Numbered from the stretch's first letter, positions 34,676 to 47,796 are shown. The stretch is 64,000 nucleotides of DNA from Terebella lapidaria (GCA_949152475.1 OX424563.1:14915001-14979000), one strand, 5' to 3'. Notes: generated by a model from the sequence alone, not told the origin. Numbers and translations are program-made.

Positions 34676-37585
34676 AATGTTGGTCCCGAACATGCTCCCG
34701 CGCCCAAAACTGCAAAACACGATGAGGGCATCACATGGCGGACCGGAAGGAGGCAAGGTGAGCGACACCGGAAGTCACGGCGCAAAAGATTCAGACCTTA
34801 AGGGTCCGTTTTGGAAGAATGTTGAACGACCCCTGGACTTACGGACTATACTGAATGCGCTCCTGAATTTTGAATAAACCCTAATAAACAAGCTAAAATT
34901 TTGAACAAGGTGTTCCAGAAAGGATGATGACCTTGGAAGGTCATCCGCCGAAAGGGACGGTGTGCCGAGTATTTTGGAATCTTTATGGTTAAACTTTAAA
35001 TTTGAAAATTTCGTAAAACGACACACTGAGTGATCAAAAGTAGTAGTACCTCTAAAAAGTGTTGCCGGCAGGCCGGCTCCTCGGACCCGTGGAGGGGTCC
35101 GAGGCGGAGCGGAGCCGCGGGAAGCAGCTCCGGCATGCCCGCACGGATATAAATGCACCCGCAGACAGCTGTCTTGGACAGCTATCAAAGCCAATGTGGC
35201 TTGCCGTGTTGACTGCCAGTATCTGCATACTACAACCTGGGCAGGCCAGTGCGGAGACGCATGGACGGACGGACATCCACAAATACATGTAGACGCCAGA
35301 ACACCCACACATCTCCGGACACGGCCCGCACGGGGAATACACAACTAGCAAAACACTCGCACCTCAAACGCCGGCCACGCCAGACCCCACGCCAGACCCC
35401 ACACCAGACCCCTTGGGATCCGCAGCAGCGGACGAAATGCGAGTGGCACAATATAAATGCGCCAACATCTGGAGATTAATAAAAATCCGGGTACGACATT
35501 TTACATACATATATATATATGCAACAAATGTTGACAGCAATTCTACCCGCACAGCAGTGCACACGGCATCGCTGTAAACTTCTATCCCCAGTCATAATGA
35601 CACACTGCCCGGACCAAAATACAAATACTATAAACTCATGCGGGGGCAGTCATTTCCCTCTGGTGACTCCAAACCGTGGATATGGGTAGAAAATAAAAAT
35701 TTCTATCCCGGGGGACCTTGCAAATAACATACGAGCGACAACATCTGTCATTAGCTATAGCTGCCATGCTGGCGGTCAATGACAGAAATTATCGCTCCCA
35801 GCAAGGTAGAAATTGTGCTTAAATTGACGGTAACCACTAACTTGTGGGTGTTATGATTATGTCAGACGAAAACAACAATAAATTGCTGTTCTCCAGTCTT
35901 TTCGGATATCACATCACACAGTCACCGTCACAATTAACACATTTCCTTACACCCCTCTTTCGAGAGCGGAAATCACCTGATTTCAAACCCTCTATTGCAC
36001 CAGAAAGGAAATTTCACAAACTTGTCTCAATTGTGTCATTAAATGAGCAAGAACAGAATTCGCCAGAGACATGCCGCATACTTGTGGTTTAAATAATCCA
36101 CTCAGTAAATAATAACATGAGATGGATAAATAAATATGAACACTCCCCATAGCCGCTGGTACGCTTACAGGGCGATCGGGTATGCCCATGGTAGCCCTGA
36201 AGACAATTGAGTGCCCTGTGACTGTGACTAGCAACCCCAACGTACAATAAGGCCACATAGCAATACACCGGTCAAACCCAGAGCCCATACAACGACCACC
36301 GTAGCGCGTATCCAATAGATTTAGACGAGATGCCGACAGGTCCATAACCTCAATGGTTAGGGGGCGAACCCTTCATGCCGGCGCCCGCACCTGCCCGCAG
36401 ACGGAGTCCAGATCCAGACAATCACCATAACAGGGCTTATTGACCTTATCCGATGGTAATGATAGAGATTGGAAACCACAAAGTATGCTACGCATGTAGA
36501 ATACGACCCCCTTCTTAGATATAGGGCCGGGGTTCCGGTCATTCTGGCCGGACCGCGTTTTATAATGTGCAATCCGGACGAAAATGAGCGTCCCCCACTG
36601 CCGCGGCAGGTCCGCACGTGTGGACTTAACAGCCGGTCCATTAAAAATAATGGTAAAAGGGTTTCCTGTCGTAAGAAACCTTATCCTTCTATGAACAACC
36701 TTACAGTAGTGGCACACGGGTGATGACACACCGGAGTGTGTCACCCAAAAACATCCGGAGCGCCTGACGAGTGCCACGGACGAACCACGGACATCAATCC
36801 ACACATCCGGACGCTATCCCCACGTCCATTGCCAGTTCCCCCATATCCGTGGGAAGGCACTTCTCCCGTAGCAGACGTAAATCCCAACCTCAATCTGGCC
36901 ATATGAGAGGCTGTTCCGGGATCATCGGGCGGCCGGAAAATCCACAAAAGTGCTCTGCCCAGCGTAGGCGTTGGGTTAACTAAGCCAGACAAGAGTCCCA
37001 TGATGTGGATAGGTCTGGCGCACGTCCTTAGCACTAGAAACTATGGGAGGCGGATGCGCGGTGGTGGCGTTATGACACACAGTCGATCTGCTCACACATG
37101 CGGACCACCACAAAGTGGTGATCGCAGCGTTGGGCCGTCCGGACTTCTGCGTCGCGACCTAAAATCCATCCTTGGGCTGATAGATGGATACCACACTTAC
37201 ATCCGTACGTGCGGACCGTCAGTAACACCTGTCTGCGGATCCGCCAGTCGCGCCTAGAACACTGGAGTCGAGCTCCAGTGGCAACACATGTTGCAACCCC
37301 GCAGGGTTCGACTCTATGTCTAAGGACGGAGTCGAGGACGTCGGGGACGTCTCCGCGGACTGGGACTTGTCCTGCAGGTCGTCCTGACGTCCTTCCATGG
37401 GGCCGGAGCCACTGCGGACCTGCTCCCGGTTGTCCTGGGAGCGAGTGTGTTGGGACACACTGTCATTTTCATTCATTTAATTTAGTTTCTTTTTCTGGAG
37501 TGTCCCGGAGGAGCGGGCGGTCCCCAGGGACGAGGGAGCGGAGACACCGCAACGGTAGGCTGCCATGGGACGCCGTCGGACTGAT
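34676..37585 (-). pseudogene. decayed internal region of the LTR retrotransposon
   Basis: No protease, reverse transcriptase or integrase motif could be recognised in either strand, so the 2.9-kb interior is non-coding or decayed. It is GC-richer than the surroundings. Local features: a dyad GATGACCTT-GG-AAGGTCATC (34926-34945), three 12-base CCACGCCAGACC units (35376-35411) and a short TA run (35506-35520). Confidence 0.45.
37219..37476 (-). pseudogene. possible Gag N-terminal remnant
   Basis: This 85-codon minus-strand frame is the first open frame after the primer-binding-site-like sequence, where Gag should start. It is hydrophilic, Ser/Gln/Glu-rich and has no recognisable domain. Its position is the only argument for Gag. 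Confidence 0.3.
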
Positions 37586-37602
37586 CCTGGTCACGGCACC
37601 AA
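37586..37602 (-). other. primer-binding-site-like sequence
   Basis: On the minus strand TTGGTGCCGTGACCAGG follows the CA end of the partial 5' LTR. TGGTGCC-type starts are common PBSs in metazoan LTR elements, especially the BEL/Pao group, so the superfamily is a suggestion only. Confidence 0.5.
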
Positions 37603-37797
37603 TGTAAAGTTCGCCGCCCGCAGCGCACACAGCGGGCGTCGGTAATTACTAACACTACAACCAGGTAACAGTCCGCCCGGATGAGTCCGGCCGTCATACA
37701 TCACATCATAACACATCACCATCACCGTTATCATCACCAACATCAACAAAATCATATACAACATGCAGAGTACAAAGTTATGGTAATGTAGCCGTGT
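37603..37797 (-). mobile_element. partial 5' LTR (U5 side only)
   Basis: This is a direct repeat of 33939-34145 with about 90 percent identity by eye (shared GTCCGCCCGGA and CATCACCATCACCGTTATCA words). The promoter side is missing and a LINE fragment begins at the break. Confidence 0.65.
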
Positions 37798-38143
37798 TGC
37801 TCATATAACAACCTCCTTGACAAGGCAGGCACCTCAACTCTAACACTATCACGCATTAAAACACTTGCAGCAAAGGTAGGGGCCTACTTTTAAATCCCAG
37901 AAGTCATTAGGACTCGAGTATGTTGTCGAATTGTTCACACACAGGAAACCCACTGGTTATAACCTCAGACGTACTGGACTTAGTGGTCTATTGGATCTCC
38001 CCCTAACTAGAACTGTCAAATATGGTAAAAACTCCATCCCCTTTGAAGGTGCCAAAATATGGAACCACCTCCCATAAAGCATAAAATATGTAGAACACTA
38101 CCCAGCCTTTAAACGAGTAATAAAATCATTCAACAGTTAAACG
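37798..38143 (+). pseudogene. 3' end of a LINE (non-LTR retrotransposon) ORF2
   Basis: Frame from 37931 reads LFTHRKPTGYNLRR then LPLTRTVKYGKNSIPFEG, AKIWNHLP, stop, SIKYVEHYPAFKRVIKSF, ending at TAA 38138-38140. The order (NLR, RT, YGKxSxxxxGxKxWNxLP, FK) is the standard C-terminus of CR1/L2/Jockey-type ORF2. One in-frame stop (38075-38077) replaces a residue after LP. The element is strongly 5'-truncated at the partial LTR. Confidence 0.75.
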
Positions 38144-39535
38144 TCCAATCATTCATTGTGCCAGTATCTGTGTACTGTATATATTTTGTTCACCCTGTCC
38201 TTGTTTTATAGTTTTCTCTTACATACTCAATATCATACTTGTATATAGATCTCATAGGCCTAACTCATCTCATAACCTCGCATCTGGGTCCGTCCAGTTT
38301 TATATTTGTTTTCTTATTTATAATTCATAATTGTGCTGTTTAATGTCGAGTAAATAGCGTACATATTTCACATGTACCGACTTTAAAAAATTGTATTTGT
38401 ATTTAGAGATATTGAATTTTATGATCACAATGGCTGTCATTTTAAAAACGGCTTTTTGGACATGTTCTGCCTTCTGGATTATTTGCCTCATGGTTTATAT
38501 TGATTCACCATACCTCAAAACCCCTGTATGCGAAATTTCATACTTACTGGTAGTCCACCTCATCACCTGGCCCGTGGACTACTAGCATAGTTGGTGGTTA
38601 TGAAGGGGTCTTGTCGTCCGTTGGATTTTCCGAAACCACATTGGAACATATTTTCCTCTTATCAAGAAACGAGTGAAACGACTGCGCGTCGGCATCGACC
38701 TTATTCATACGAGCACCATTACAAGAGATAAGGTTAGTATTCATTTTAACTACATACATTACTGACTGCATTATCAGACTATGGTAAAATGCACGTGTAC
38801 ATATTATTAGTATTGTTAGGTCTATAATAATTCTGTCGATCTAGTGGATCTAGAAGCGCTCAGTCAAAAAGAATGTCCTCCTGCATGAAGTTGGATTTTC
38901 CAAAACGACGGTGGATCATATTTTCCTCATCATGTGCTTTCACCTGGTATATTCTATAGGGACGCGAGTCGTTTACAAAAGCAACAGAAGTAGAACAGAA
39001 ACAATTGAGGTTTAATAATTGTATCCCCTGAACAAAGTTCGGTGGATACTATGGATTTGTCTCCGTCGCGCCGCCGCCGCATCCGCCGTAGAGGTTTTCT
39101 TGTGAACGCTCTACAAGTTGCAAATCTTAACCGATTCTGATAATTTTTTGTACAGACACATCTTATGGTAAGATCCCGACACCAATCGACTTTGGTTGCC
39201 ATAGCAACCAAATTGGCCGATTGGCGACACATTTTGTTCTCAAATTAGCCTGTTTAACACACATGGCTTGTGAACGCTCTACGAGTGGGAGTTTTCGATG
39301 AATGATCATGAAATCGCACACGCTCAATGAGAAAGACCCTCACACGAAGCCTATTGTTTTCCAGAATGATCAAATAAATATTAATTAGTTAATGGACTAA
39401 CTTATTACGACCTTCAAAATACCCAATTTGACAACTGTGATCACTCCAATACCCTGTATTATGAAAGTAAATGGCAATGAATTCTTGTTCAGAATAGAGA
39501 CCTGATGTTTTGGGTGAAAACAGAACAATATTATT
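38144..39535. other. LINE 3' flank and unassigned spacer
   Basis: Two related segments, TTGGATTTTCCGAAACCAC (38621) and TTGGATTTTCCAAAACGAC (38891), and two CTTGTGAACGCTCTAC copies (39099, 39270) are local repeats. No gene was recognised; minus frame 38954-39232 has no identifiable domain. Confidence 0.4.
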
Positions 39536-39685
39536 GAATAAGTTAACGTTAGTTTTACTAGTTAGGTATATTATTTACCACAATAAAAATAGTTAAGATG
39601 AGAATCATTTATTATTAAGCTCAACAAGGTAAAAGATTTGTCCAGTACAAATTTCATGGGTGTAACCGAATAAGTTAACATTATT
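39536..39685 (+). repeat. minisatellite 2, left part
   Basis: One unit of about 135-142 bases with ACTAGTTAGGTATATTATT, CACAATAAAAATAGTTAAGA and CTCAACAAGGTAAAAG. The array is cut at TTAACATTATT by the P-element stack (39686-48387) and resumes at 48388. Confidence 0.7.
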
Positions 39686-40131
39686 AGGTTACCGGACCTT
39701 TGGTCCGATAACCTATTGCCGTGGCGTTGCGTCCGGCGTCCGGCGTCCGGCGTCCGCATTTTTAGGTTACCGGACCTATGGTCCGATAACCTATTGGCAT
39801 GGCGTTGCGTCCGTCGTCCATCGTCGTCCGTCGTCGTCCGTTGTCGTCCGTCGTCGTCGTCGTCGTCCACATTTTTATTATTTTTGTTTACGGGCGAATT
39901 CTTCTGAAATTTCGCACAAACATACTTAAAAATAATTCAAGAAGGAGGTATTTTTTAGTTTTTTGATTTTCGAATTTTTTTCAAAATGGCGGCCGTTTTC
40001 GACGAAAAATGCCTGATTTTGGACTTTGGTGGCCATTTTCCACCTTTGGTCCGATAACCTATTGCCGTGGCGTTGCGTCCGTCGTCCGGCGTCCGGCGTC
40101 TGTCGTCCGGCGTCCGGCCGTCCACATTTTT
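39686..40131 (+). mobile_element. stack of P-element heads (39686, 39764, 40041)
   Basis: Three heads follow each other. The first (39686-39763) is cut after CGTCCGCATTTTT. The second (39764-40040) carries the head module to GGCCATTTTC. The third (40041-40131) has lost its first 10 or so bases and is cut at CCACATTTTT by the element at 40132. The third resumes at 41955; no continuation was found for the first two. Confidence 0.65.
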
Positions 40132-41954
40132 AGGTTACCGGACCTATGGTCCGATAACCTATTGGCATGGCGTACGTTGCGTCCGTCGTCGTCCGTCGTC
40201 GTCGTCGTCCACATTTTTATTATTTTTGTTTACGGGCGAATTCTTCTGAAATTTCGCACAAAAATACTTAAAAATAATTCAAGAAGGAGGTATTTTTTAG
40301 TTTTTGGATTTTCGCATTTTTTTCAAAATGGCGGCCGTTTTCGACGAAAAATGCCTGATTTTGGACTTTGGTGGCCATTTTCTCAAAATCTGTTCAGTAA
40401 CTTTTTTTCTTTTTGATACATAACACTCCTGATATGTACTTCTATGATGACTATAAATTTCGTTGCGCTTGAATCGCTCGAAGTGGACCATTTTGGCCCA
40501 AACTCGGCCCAAATGGGACTTTCCCATGTTAAATTCTCCTATGCTTTATAATGGGACACATTATGCCTAATATCTCACTTAATATTGAGATTAGAGACTA
40601 GGAATCAATTGTGGACATATAGGAAATGATATATGCTGAATATTCTCGTGACCTTGAATTTGACCTCTGACCTCAATTTCAAGGTCAGAGCACAAAATGG
40701 CTGATATCTCGCTTATTATCGACTCTACAGCTTAGGAATCAATTGTGGACATATAGAAAATGATATATGCTGAATATTCTGATGACCTTGAATTTGACCT
40801 TTGACTCCATTCTCAAGGTCATAGGACAAAATGACTAATATCTCGCTTGTTATCGACTTTACAGCTTAGGAATCAGTTATCAACATATAGGAAATGATAT
40901 ATACAGATTATTGTCATGACCTTGAATTTGACCTTTGACCTCATTTTCAAGGTCACAGGACAAAATGTCTAATATCTCACTTATTATCGACTCTACAGCT
41001 CAGGAATCAATTGTGGACATATAGGAAATGATATATGCTGAATATTCTGATGACCTTGAATTTGACCTTTGACCCCATTTTCAAGGTCATAGGACAAGAT
41101 GACTAATATCTCGCTTGTTATCGACTTTACAGCTTAGGAATCAGTTATCAACATATAGGAAATGATTTATGCGGATTATTGTCATGACCTTGAATTTGAC
41201 CTTCGACCTCATTTTCAAGGTCACAGGACAAAATGGCTAATATCTCACTTATTATCGACTCTACAGCTTAGGAATCAATTGTGGACATATAGGAAATGAT
41301 ATATGCTGAATATTCTGATGACCTTGAATTTGACCTTTGACGGCATTTTCAAGGTCATAGGACAAAATGGCTAATATCTCGCTTGTTATCGACTTCACAG
41401 CTTAGGAAGCAGTTATGAACATATAGGAAATGATATATGCAGATTATTGTCATGACCTTGAATTTGACCTTTCACCTCATTTTCAAGGTCACAGGACAAA
41501 ATTGCTAATATCTCACTTATTATCGATTTTACAGCTTAGGAATCAATTGTGGACATGTAGGAAATGATATATGCTGAATATTCTCGGACCTTGAATTTGA
41601 CCTCTGACCTCATTCTCAAGGTCCAAGGACAAATTGGCTCATATCTTGCTCCTCTATTGACTGTATGGTTCGGGAATCAATTGTGGACATGATATAGAAA
41701 ATGATATACACTGAATATTTTGATGACCTTGAATTTGACCTTTGCCCCTTCATTTTCAAGGCCACAGCACAAAATTGCTAATATCTCGCTGATTATTGAA
41801 TTTACAGCTCAGCAATCAAATGTCGACATGATATACGCTTAATGTTATATATGCTGGATATTCTCTTGACCTTGAATTCAACCAGTGACCTGGCTAACAT
41901 CTAAAATATTAAACATTGTCCGGTAACCTATCTTTGGCCCTTGGCCTAATTTTT
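40132..41954 (+). mobile_element. complete P element
   Basis: Head AGGTTACCGGACCTATGG, CGTC tract, one head module (40200-40600), about nine monomers and tail TTGTCCGGTAACC ... CTTTGGCCCTTGGCCTAATTTTT. It sits in the T-run of the host element, whose sequence resumes with ATCATTAAAG. Confidence 0.8.
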
Positions 41955-44291
41955 ATCATTAAAGTTTACAGGCGAATATTTCTGAAATTTTGCACAAAAA
42001 TACCTAAAAATATTTCCAGGAAAGTTTTTTTTTGTTTTTTGATTTTCGCATTTTTTTCAAAATGGCGGCCGTTTTCGGCGAAAAATGGCCAATTTTGGAC
42101 TTTGGCGGTCGTTTTCTCAAAATCTGTTCAGTAACTTTTTTTTTATTGATGCATAACCCTCCTCATATGTACCCCTGTGACATGTATAAATTTCGTTGCC
42201 CTTGAATCGCTCGAAGTGGGCCATTTTGGGCCCAAACTTGGCCCAAATGGGACTTTCCCATGTTAAATTCTCCTATGCTTTATAATGGGACACATTAAAG
42301 CCTAATATCTCACTTAATATTGAGATTAGAGACTAGGAATGAATTGTGGACATACAGGAAATGATATATGCTGAATATTCTCGTGACCTTGAATTTGACC
42401 TTTGACCTCATTTTCAAGGTCACAGGACAAAATGACTAATATCTCGCTTGTTATCGACTTTACAGCTTAGGAATCAATTGTGAACATCTAGGAAATGATA
42501 TATGCTCAATATTCTCGTGACCTTGACTTTGACCTTTGACCTCATTTTCAAGGTCACATGACAAAATGGCTAATATCTCGCTTATTATCGACTTTATAGT
42601 TTAGGAATCAATTGTGAACATATAGGAAATGATATATGCTGAATATTTTTGTGACCTTGAATTTGACCTTTGACCTCATTTCCAAGGTCACAGGACAAAA
42701 TTGCTAATATCTCGCTTATTATCGACTTTACAGCTTAGGAATCAATTGTGAACATATAGGAAATGATATATGCTGAATATTCTCGTGACCTTGAATTTGA
42801 CCTTTGACCTCATTTTCAAGGTCACAGGACAAATGGCCAATATCTTGCTTATTAGCGACTTTACAGCTTAGGAATCAATTGTGAACATATAGGAAATGAT
42901 ATATGCTGAAAATTCTCATGACCCTGAATTTGACCTTTGATTTCATTTTCAAGGTCACATGACAAAATGGCTAATATCTTGCTTATTATCGACTTTACAG
43001 CTTAGGAATCAATTGTGAACATATAGGAAATGATATCTGCTGAAAACTCTCATGACCCTGAATTTGACCTTTGACCTCATTTTCAAGGTCACATGACAAA
43101 ATGGCTAATATCTTGCTTATTATCGACTTTACAGCTTAGGAATCAATTGTGAACATATAGGAAATGATATATGCTGAAAATTCTCATGACCTTGAATTTG
43201 ACCTTTGACCTCATTTCCAAGGTCACAGGACAAAATTGCTAATATCTTGCTTATTATCGACTTTACAGCTTAGGAATCAATTGTGAACATATAGGAAATG
43301 ATATATGCTGAAAATTCTCATGACCCTGAATTTGACCTTTGACCTCATTTTCAAGGTCACATGACAAAATGGCTAATATCTTGCTTATTATCGACTTTAC
43401 AGCTTAGGAATCAATTGTGAACATATAGGAAATGATATATGCTGAATATTCTAGTGACCTTGAATTTGACCTTTGACCTCATTTCCAAGGTCACAGGACA
43501 AAATTGCTAATATCTCGCTTATTATCGACTTCACAGCTTAGGAATCAATTTTGAACATATAGGAAATGATATATGCTGAATATTCTCGTAACCTTGAATT
43601 TGACCTTTGACCTCATTTTCAAGGTCACAGGACAAAATGGCGAATATCTTGCTTGTTAGCGACTTTACAGCTTAGGAATCAATTTTGAACATATTGGAAA
43701 TGATATACGCTGAATATTCTAGTGACCTTGAATTTGACTTTTGACCTCATTTTCAAGGTCAACAGGACAAAATGGCTAATATCTTGCTTATTATCGACTT
43801 TACAGCTTAGGAATCAATTGTGAACATATAGGAAATGATATATGCTGAATATTCTAGTGACCTTGACTTTGACTTTTGACCTCATTTTCAAGGTCAACAG
43901 GACAAAATGGCTAATATCTTGCTTATTTTCGATTTTATAGCTTAGGAATCAATTGTGAACATATAGGAAATGATATATTCTGAATATTTTAATGATATTG
44001 AATTTGACCTTTGACCTAAATTTCAAGGTCAGTCATTTTATTTTCAAAGTCAGATTACAAAATGGCTTATATCTCGCTTATTATCAAATTTACAGCTTAG
44101 GGGTCCATAGTGAACATATAGGAAATGATGTATGCTGAATAGTTTGGTGATCTAGAATTTAACCTTTGATCCCATTTTCACGGTTAGAGATATGGCGATT
44201 TCAGTGGTCACCTTGAATTTGACCTTCAACTTTCTCGGCTTAACTCTGTATATTTCTCCGGTAACCTTTCTAGCCCATTGGGCTAATTTTT
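41955..44291 (+). mobile_element. P element body resuming from the head at 40041
   Basis: Begins inside the head module (ATCATTAAAGTTTACAGG), which is exactly what follows CACATTTTT in intact copies. It has about 14 very regular monomers (134-134-133 base spacing at 42467-42871) and ends with the tail variant CTCCGGTAACC ... TAGCCCATTGGGCTAATTTTT. Confidence 0.8.
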
Positions 44292-44437
44292 AGGTTACCG
44301 GACCTATGGTCCGATAACCTATTGCCGTCGCGTCCGTCGTCCGTCGTCCGTCCACATTTTTATCTTTAAAGTTTACAGGCGGATTTTCCTGAAATTTTGC
44401 ACAAAGTTGCCTAAAAATATTTCAAGAGGGGGTTATT

Positions 44438-45978
44438 AGGTTACCGGACCTTTGGTCCGATAACCTATTGCCATGGCGTTGCGTCCGGCGTCCGGCGTCC
44501 GTCGTCCGTCGTCCGTCGTCCGTCCGTCCGTCCGTTCACATTTTTATCTTTAAAGTTTATGATGGAATATTTCTGAAATTTTGCACAAAAATACCTAAAA
44601 ATATTTCCAGGAAAGGCTTTTTTTAGTTTTCTGATTTTCGAATTTTTTTCAAAATGGCGGCCGCTTTCGTCAAAAAATGGCCAATTTTGGACTTTGACGG
44701 TCGTTTTCTCAAAATCTGTTCAGTAACTTTTTTTCTTATTGATGCATAACACTCCTCATAGGTACCCCTGTGACATGTATAAATTTCGTTGCCCCTGAAT
44801 CGCTCGAAGTGGGCCATTTTGGGCCCAAACTCGGCCCAGATGGGACTTTCCCATGTTAAATTCTCCTATGCTTTATAATGGGACACATTAAGCCTAATAT
44901 CTCACTTAATATTGAGATTAGAGACTAGGGATCAATTGTGGAGATATAGGAAATGATATATCCTGAATATTCTGGTGACCTTGAATTTGACCTCTGACCT
45001 CGGTTTCAAGGTCAGAGGGCCATTTTCGTCGAAAAATGGCCAATTTTGGACTTTGACGGTCGTTTTCTCAGAATCTGTTCAGTAACTTTTTTTCTTATCA
45101 ATGCATAACACTCCTGATATGTACCCCTGTGACACGTATAAATTTCGTTGCCCTTGAATCGCTCGAAGTGGGCCATTTTTGGGCCCAAACTCGGCCCAAA
45201 TGGGACTTTCCCATGTTAAATTCTCCTATGGTTTATAATGGGGCACATTAAGCCTAATATCTCACTTAATCTTGAGATTAGAGACTAGGAATCAATTGTG
45301 GACATATAGGATATGATATATGCTGAATATTCTCAGGGTCTTGAATTTGACCTCTGACCTCGGTTTCAAGGTCAGAGCATAAAATGTCTAATATCTTGCT
45401 TATTATCGACTTTACAGCTTAGGAATCAATTGTGGACATATAGGAAATGATATATGCCGAATATTCTGATGACCTTGAATTTGACCTTTGACCTCATTTG
45501 CAAGGTCACACCACAAAATGGTTAATATCTCACTTATTATCGATTTTACAGCTTAGGGATCAATTGTGGACATATAGGAAATGATATATGCTGAATATTC
45601 TCGTGACCTTGAATTTGACTTCTGACCTCAGTTTCAAGGTCAGAGCACAAAATGGGTAATATCTCGCTTATTATTGACTTTACAGTGTAGGAGTCAATTA
45701 TGAACTTATAGGAAATGATATATGCAGATTATTGTCATGACCTTGAATTTGACCTTTGACCTCATTTTCATGGTCAGATCACAAAATGGATAATATCTCA
45801 CTTAATATCGACTTTACAGCTTAGGAATCAATTGTGGACATGCTAGAAATGATATGGGCAGAATATTCTCGTGACCTAGAATTGACCAACTACCTTAATT
45901 TCAAGGTCATGGGACAAAAGGCTAATATCTAAAATATACATTGTCCGGTAACCTTTCTTAGCCCTTGGGCTAATTTTT
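44438..45978 (+). mobile_element. complete P element nested in the one above
   Basis: Head AGGTTACCGGACCTTTGG, long CGTC/CCGT tract (44484-44536), two to three head modules, about five monomers, tail ATTGTCCGGTAACC ... TTAGCCCTTGGGCTAATTTT. Confidence 0.8.
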
Positions 45979-46864
45979 TTTTAGTTTTTTTATTTTCGCA
46001 TTTTTCTCAAAATGGCGGCCATTTTTGACGAAAAATGGCCAATTTTGGACTTTGGCGGCCATTTTCTCAAAAACTGTCTGATCAGTTTTGAGATTTTTGT
46101 TTCAAAAGATTCCCCTCATGTATCTTTATGATGTGTATAAGTTTTGTTGCCCTTGAATCGCCGGTCTCCGTGTGGCGGCCATTTTTAATTTTTGACGGGT
46201 CGGCGAAAAAAATTTTGTTGGTTTCAAATCGCGTTACTATCCATTTTGGGTCATTTCTAGACCAAAAAATTTTTTCACCCTTTGAAAAAAATTTTGGACT
46301 TAGAAAATTTTCGGCACTTTTTTCCTTCATAATGAGAGCTGCCGGGACTGTACTCATAGAACGCTTGAAGATAGAGCTTAGATATTGGCACTTTCAAATG
46401 GAAAGTCATATATGGCGACTTGTGTGGTGACCTTGAATTTGACCTTGGATGACCTTGAAAGGTCAAAACAGCCATTTTTGGGTCGAGAAATGCTCAAATT
46501 TGCACCCGGACTGTCTTTTCTCGAAAACTGTCTGATCAGTTTTGAGATTATTGTTTCAAAATATTCCCCTTATGTACCTTTATGATGTCTATAAGTTTTG
46601 TTGCCCTTGAATCGCCGGTCTCCGTGTGGCGGCCATTTTGAATTTTTGACGGGTCGGCGAAAAAAATTTTGTTTGCCCCAAATCGCGTTACTATTCATTT
46701 TGGGTCATTTCTAGATAAAAAAAAATTTCACCCTTTGAAAAAAGTTTTGGACTTTTTGGAATATTCGGCACTTTTTTCCCTCATAATGGGAGCTGCCAGG
46801 ACTGTACTCATAGTACGCTTGAAGATAGAGCTTAGATATTGGCACTTTCAAATAGGAAGTCATA

Positions 46865-47796
46865 CCGTATTCGCGCGCATACAGTCGCATGTGCGTTTAT
46901 GCGAAATTTGCTTGTTTTAGGCCACTCATAATTTGGAAAATATTTCGTACATACGCACATGTGCGATCGTTTTCGATAAGGGGTTGACTGCAAAGCCCTT
47001 TGATCAGGCTCAGATAGTTTGACTGTCATAAGAAGCCGACACGACTGTCAAAACCGCCACTCGTCAATTGCAATTACATGGTTTGGTGCACGAATGAATT
47101 CAGACATCAATACTTGTGTTGGTGTATGTGCATGATGTATAATCTATTGTTGTGTGAAGCTGTTGGGACTTCGGGAAACAAATAAAATTTGTTGTTTGGG
47201 TCGTTGCTATTTCAAAACAAATCCACATGTCACTTGGAAGAAGAAAGTGAAACAGGCTGCCTGATTGGTGGGGTTTTATATGACGTCATATCTGGCCTTT
47301 CACCAGTGGCTGATTCGTTTCGAAAGGTAACTTTTGATTGGTTGGAATGTGAGTCAGCTCATGAATATTAATGAGTACTTGCTAGAAAAATGGCAACTTC
47401 CTGCTGGGCGGCAAACATCACAAACACGAACTAAACAAGGGCTCAAGATATTTATTTCACAACCATGAACAGAAATGACACATACCGATCATAAGATGTC
47501 AAACGAAATCACAAGTGTCAATTACACTCACCGTAATTAGGCAATCAACATCACAACTTTTTTGACAGTTTGCAATTGACTGCAGACACGGCTGCGATTG
47601 ACACGAACTGACGAAGTCACGATTGCGTGAAATCAGCCAAGCACATGACATGGAACCGATGATCTTACGATCAAAAATTTTTGCTGTCCTTCTTGATTTT
47701 GATTTTTTTTTTCAATCACAAGCACATGTGCGTATATTCGAAATATACGCACACCTTCGACTATACGCACATGCGACTGTATGCGCGCGAATACGG
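46865..47796. mobile_element. 932-bp DNA transposon (non-autonomous) with 32-bp perfect TIRs
   Basis: The left end (46865-46896) starts CCGTATTCGCGCGCATACAG, and the right end is its exact inverse over 32 bases. TA flanks both sides (46863-46864, 47797-47798); removing the element restores the P sequence GTCATATATAGCG. An internal hairpin GTGCGTATATT-CGA-AATATACGCAC lies near 47728-47752. No transposase frame was found. Perfect TIRs suggest recent activity. Confidence 0.8.

Noticed and set aside
34775..35344. 189-codon minus-strand frame
   Set aside because: Cys/Arg/Pro-rich translation of GC-rich DNA inside the LTR element, without any Gag or Pol motif.
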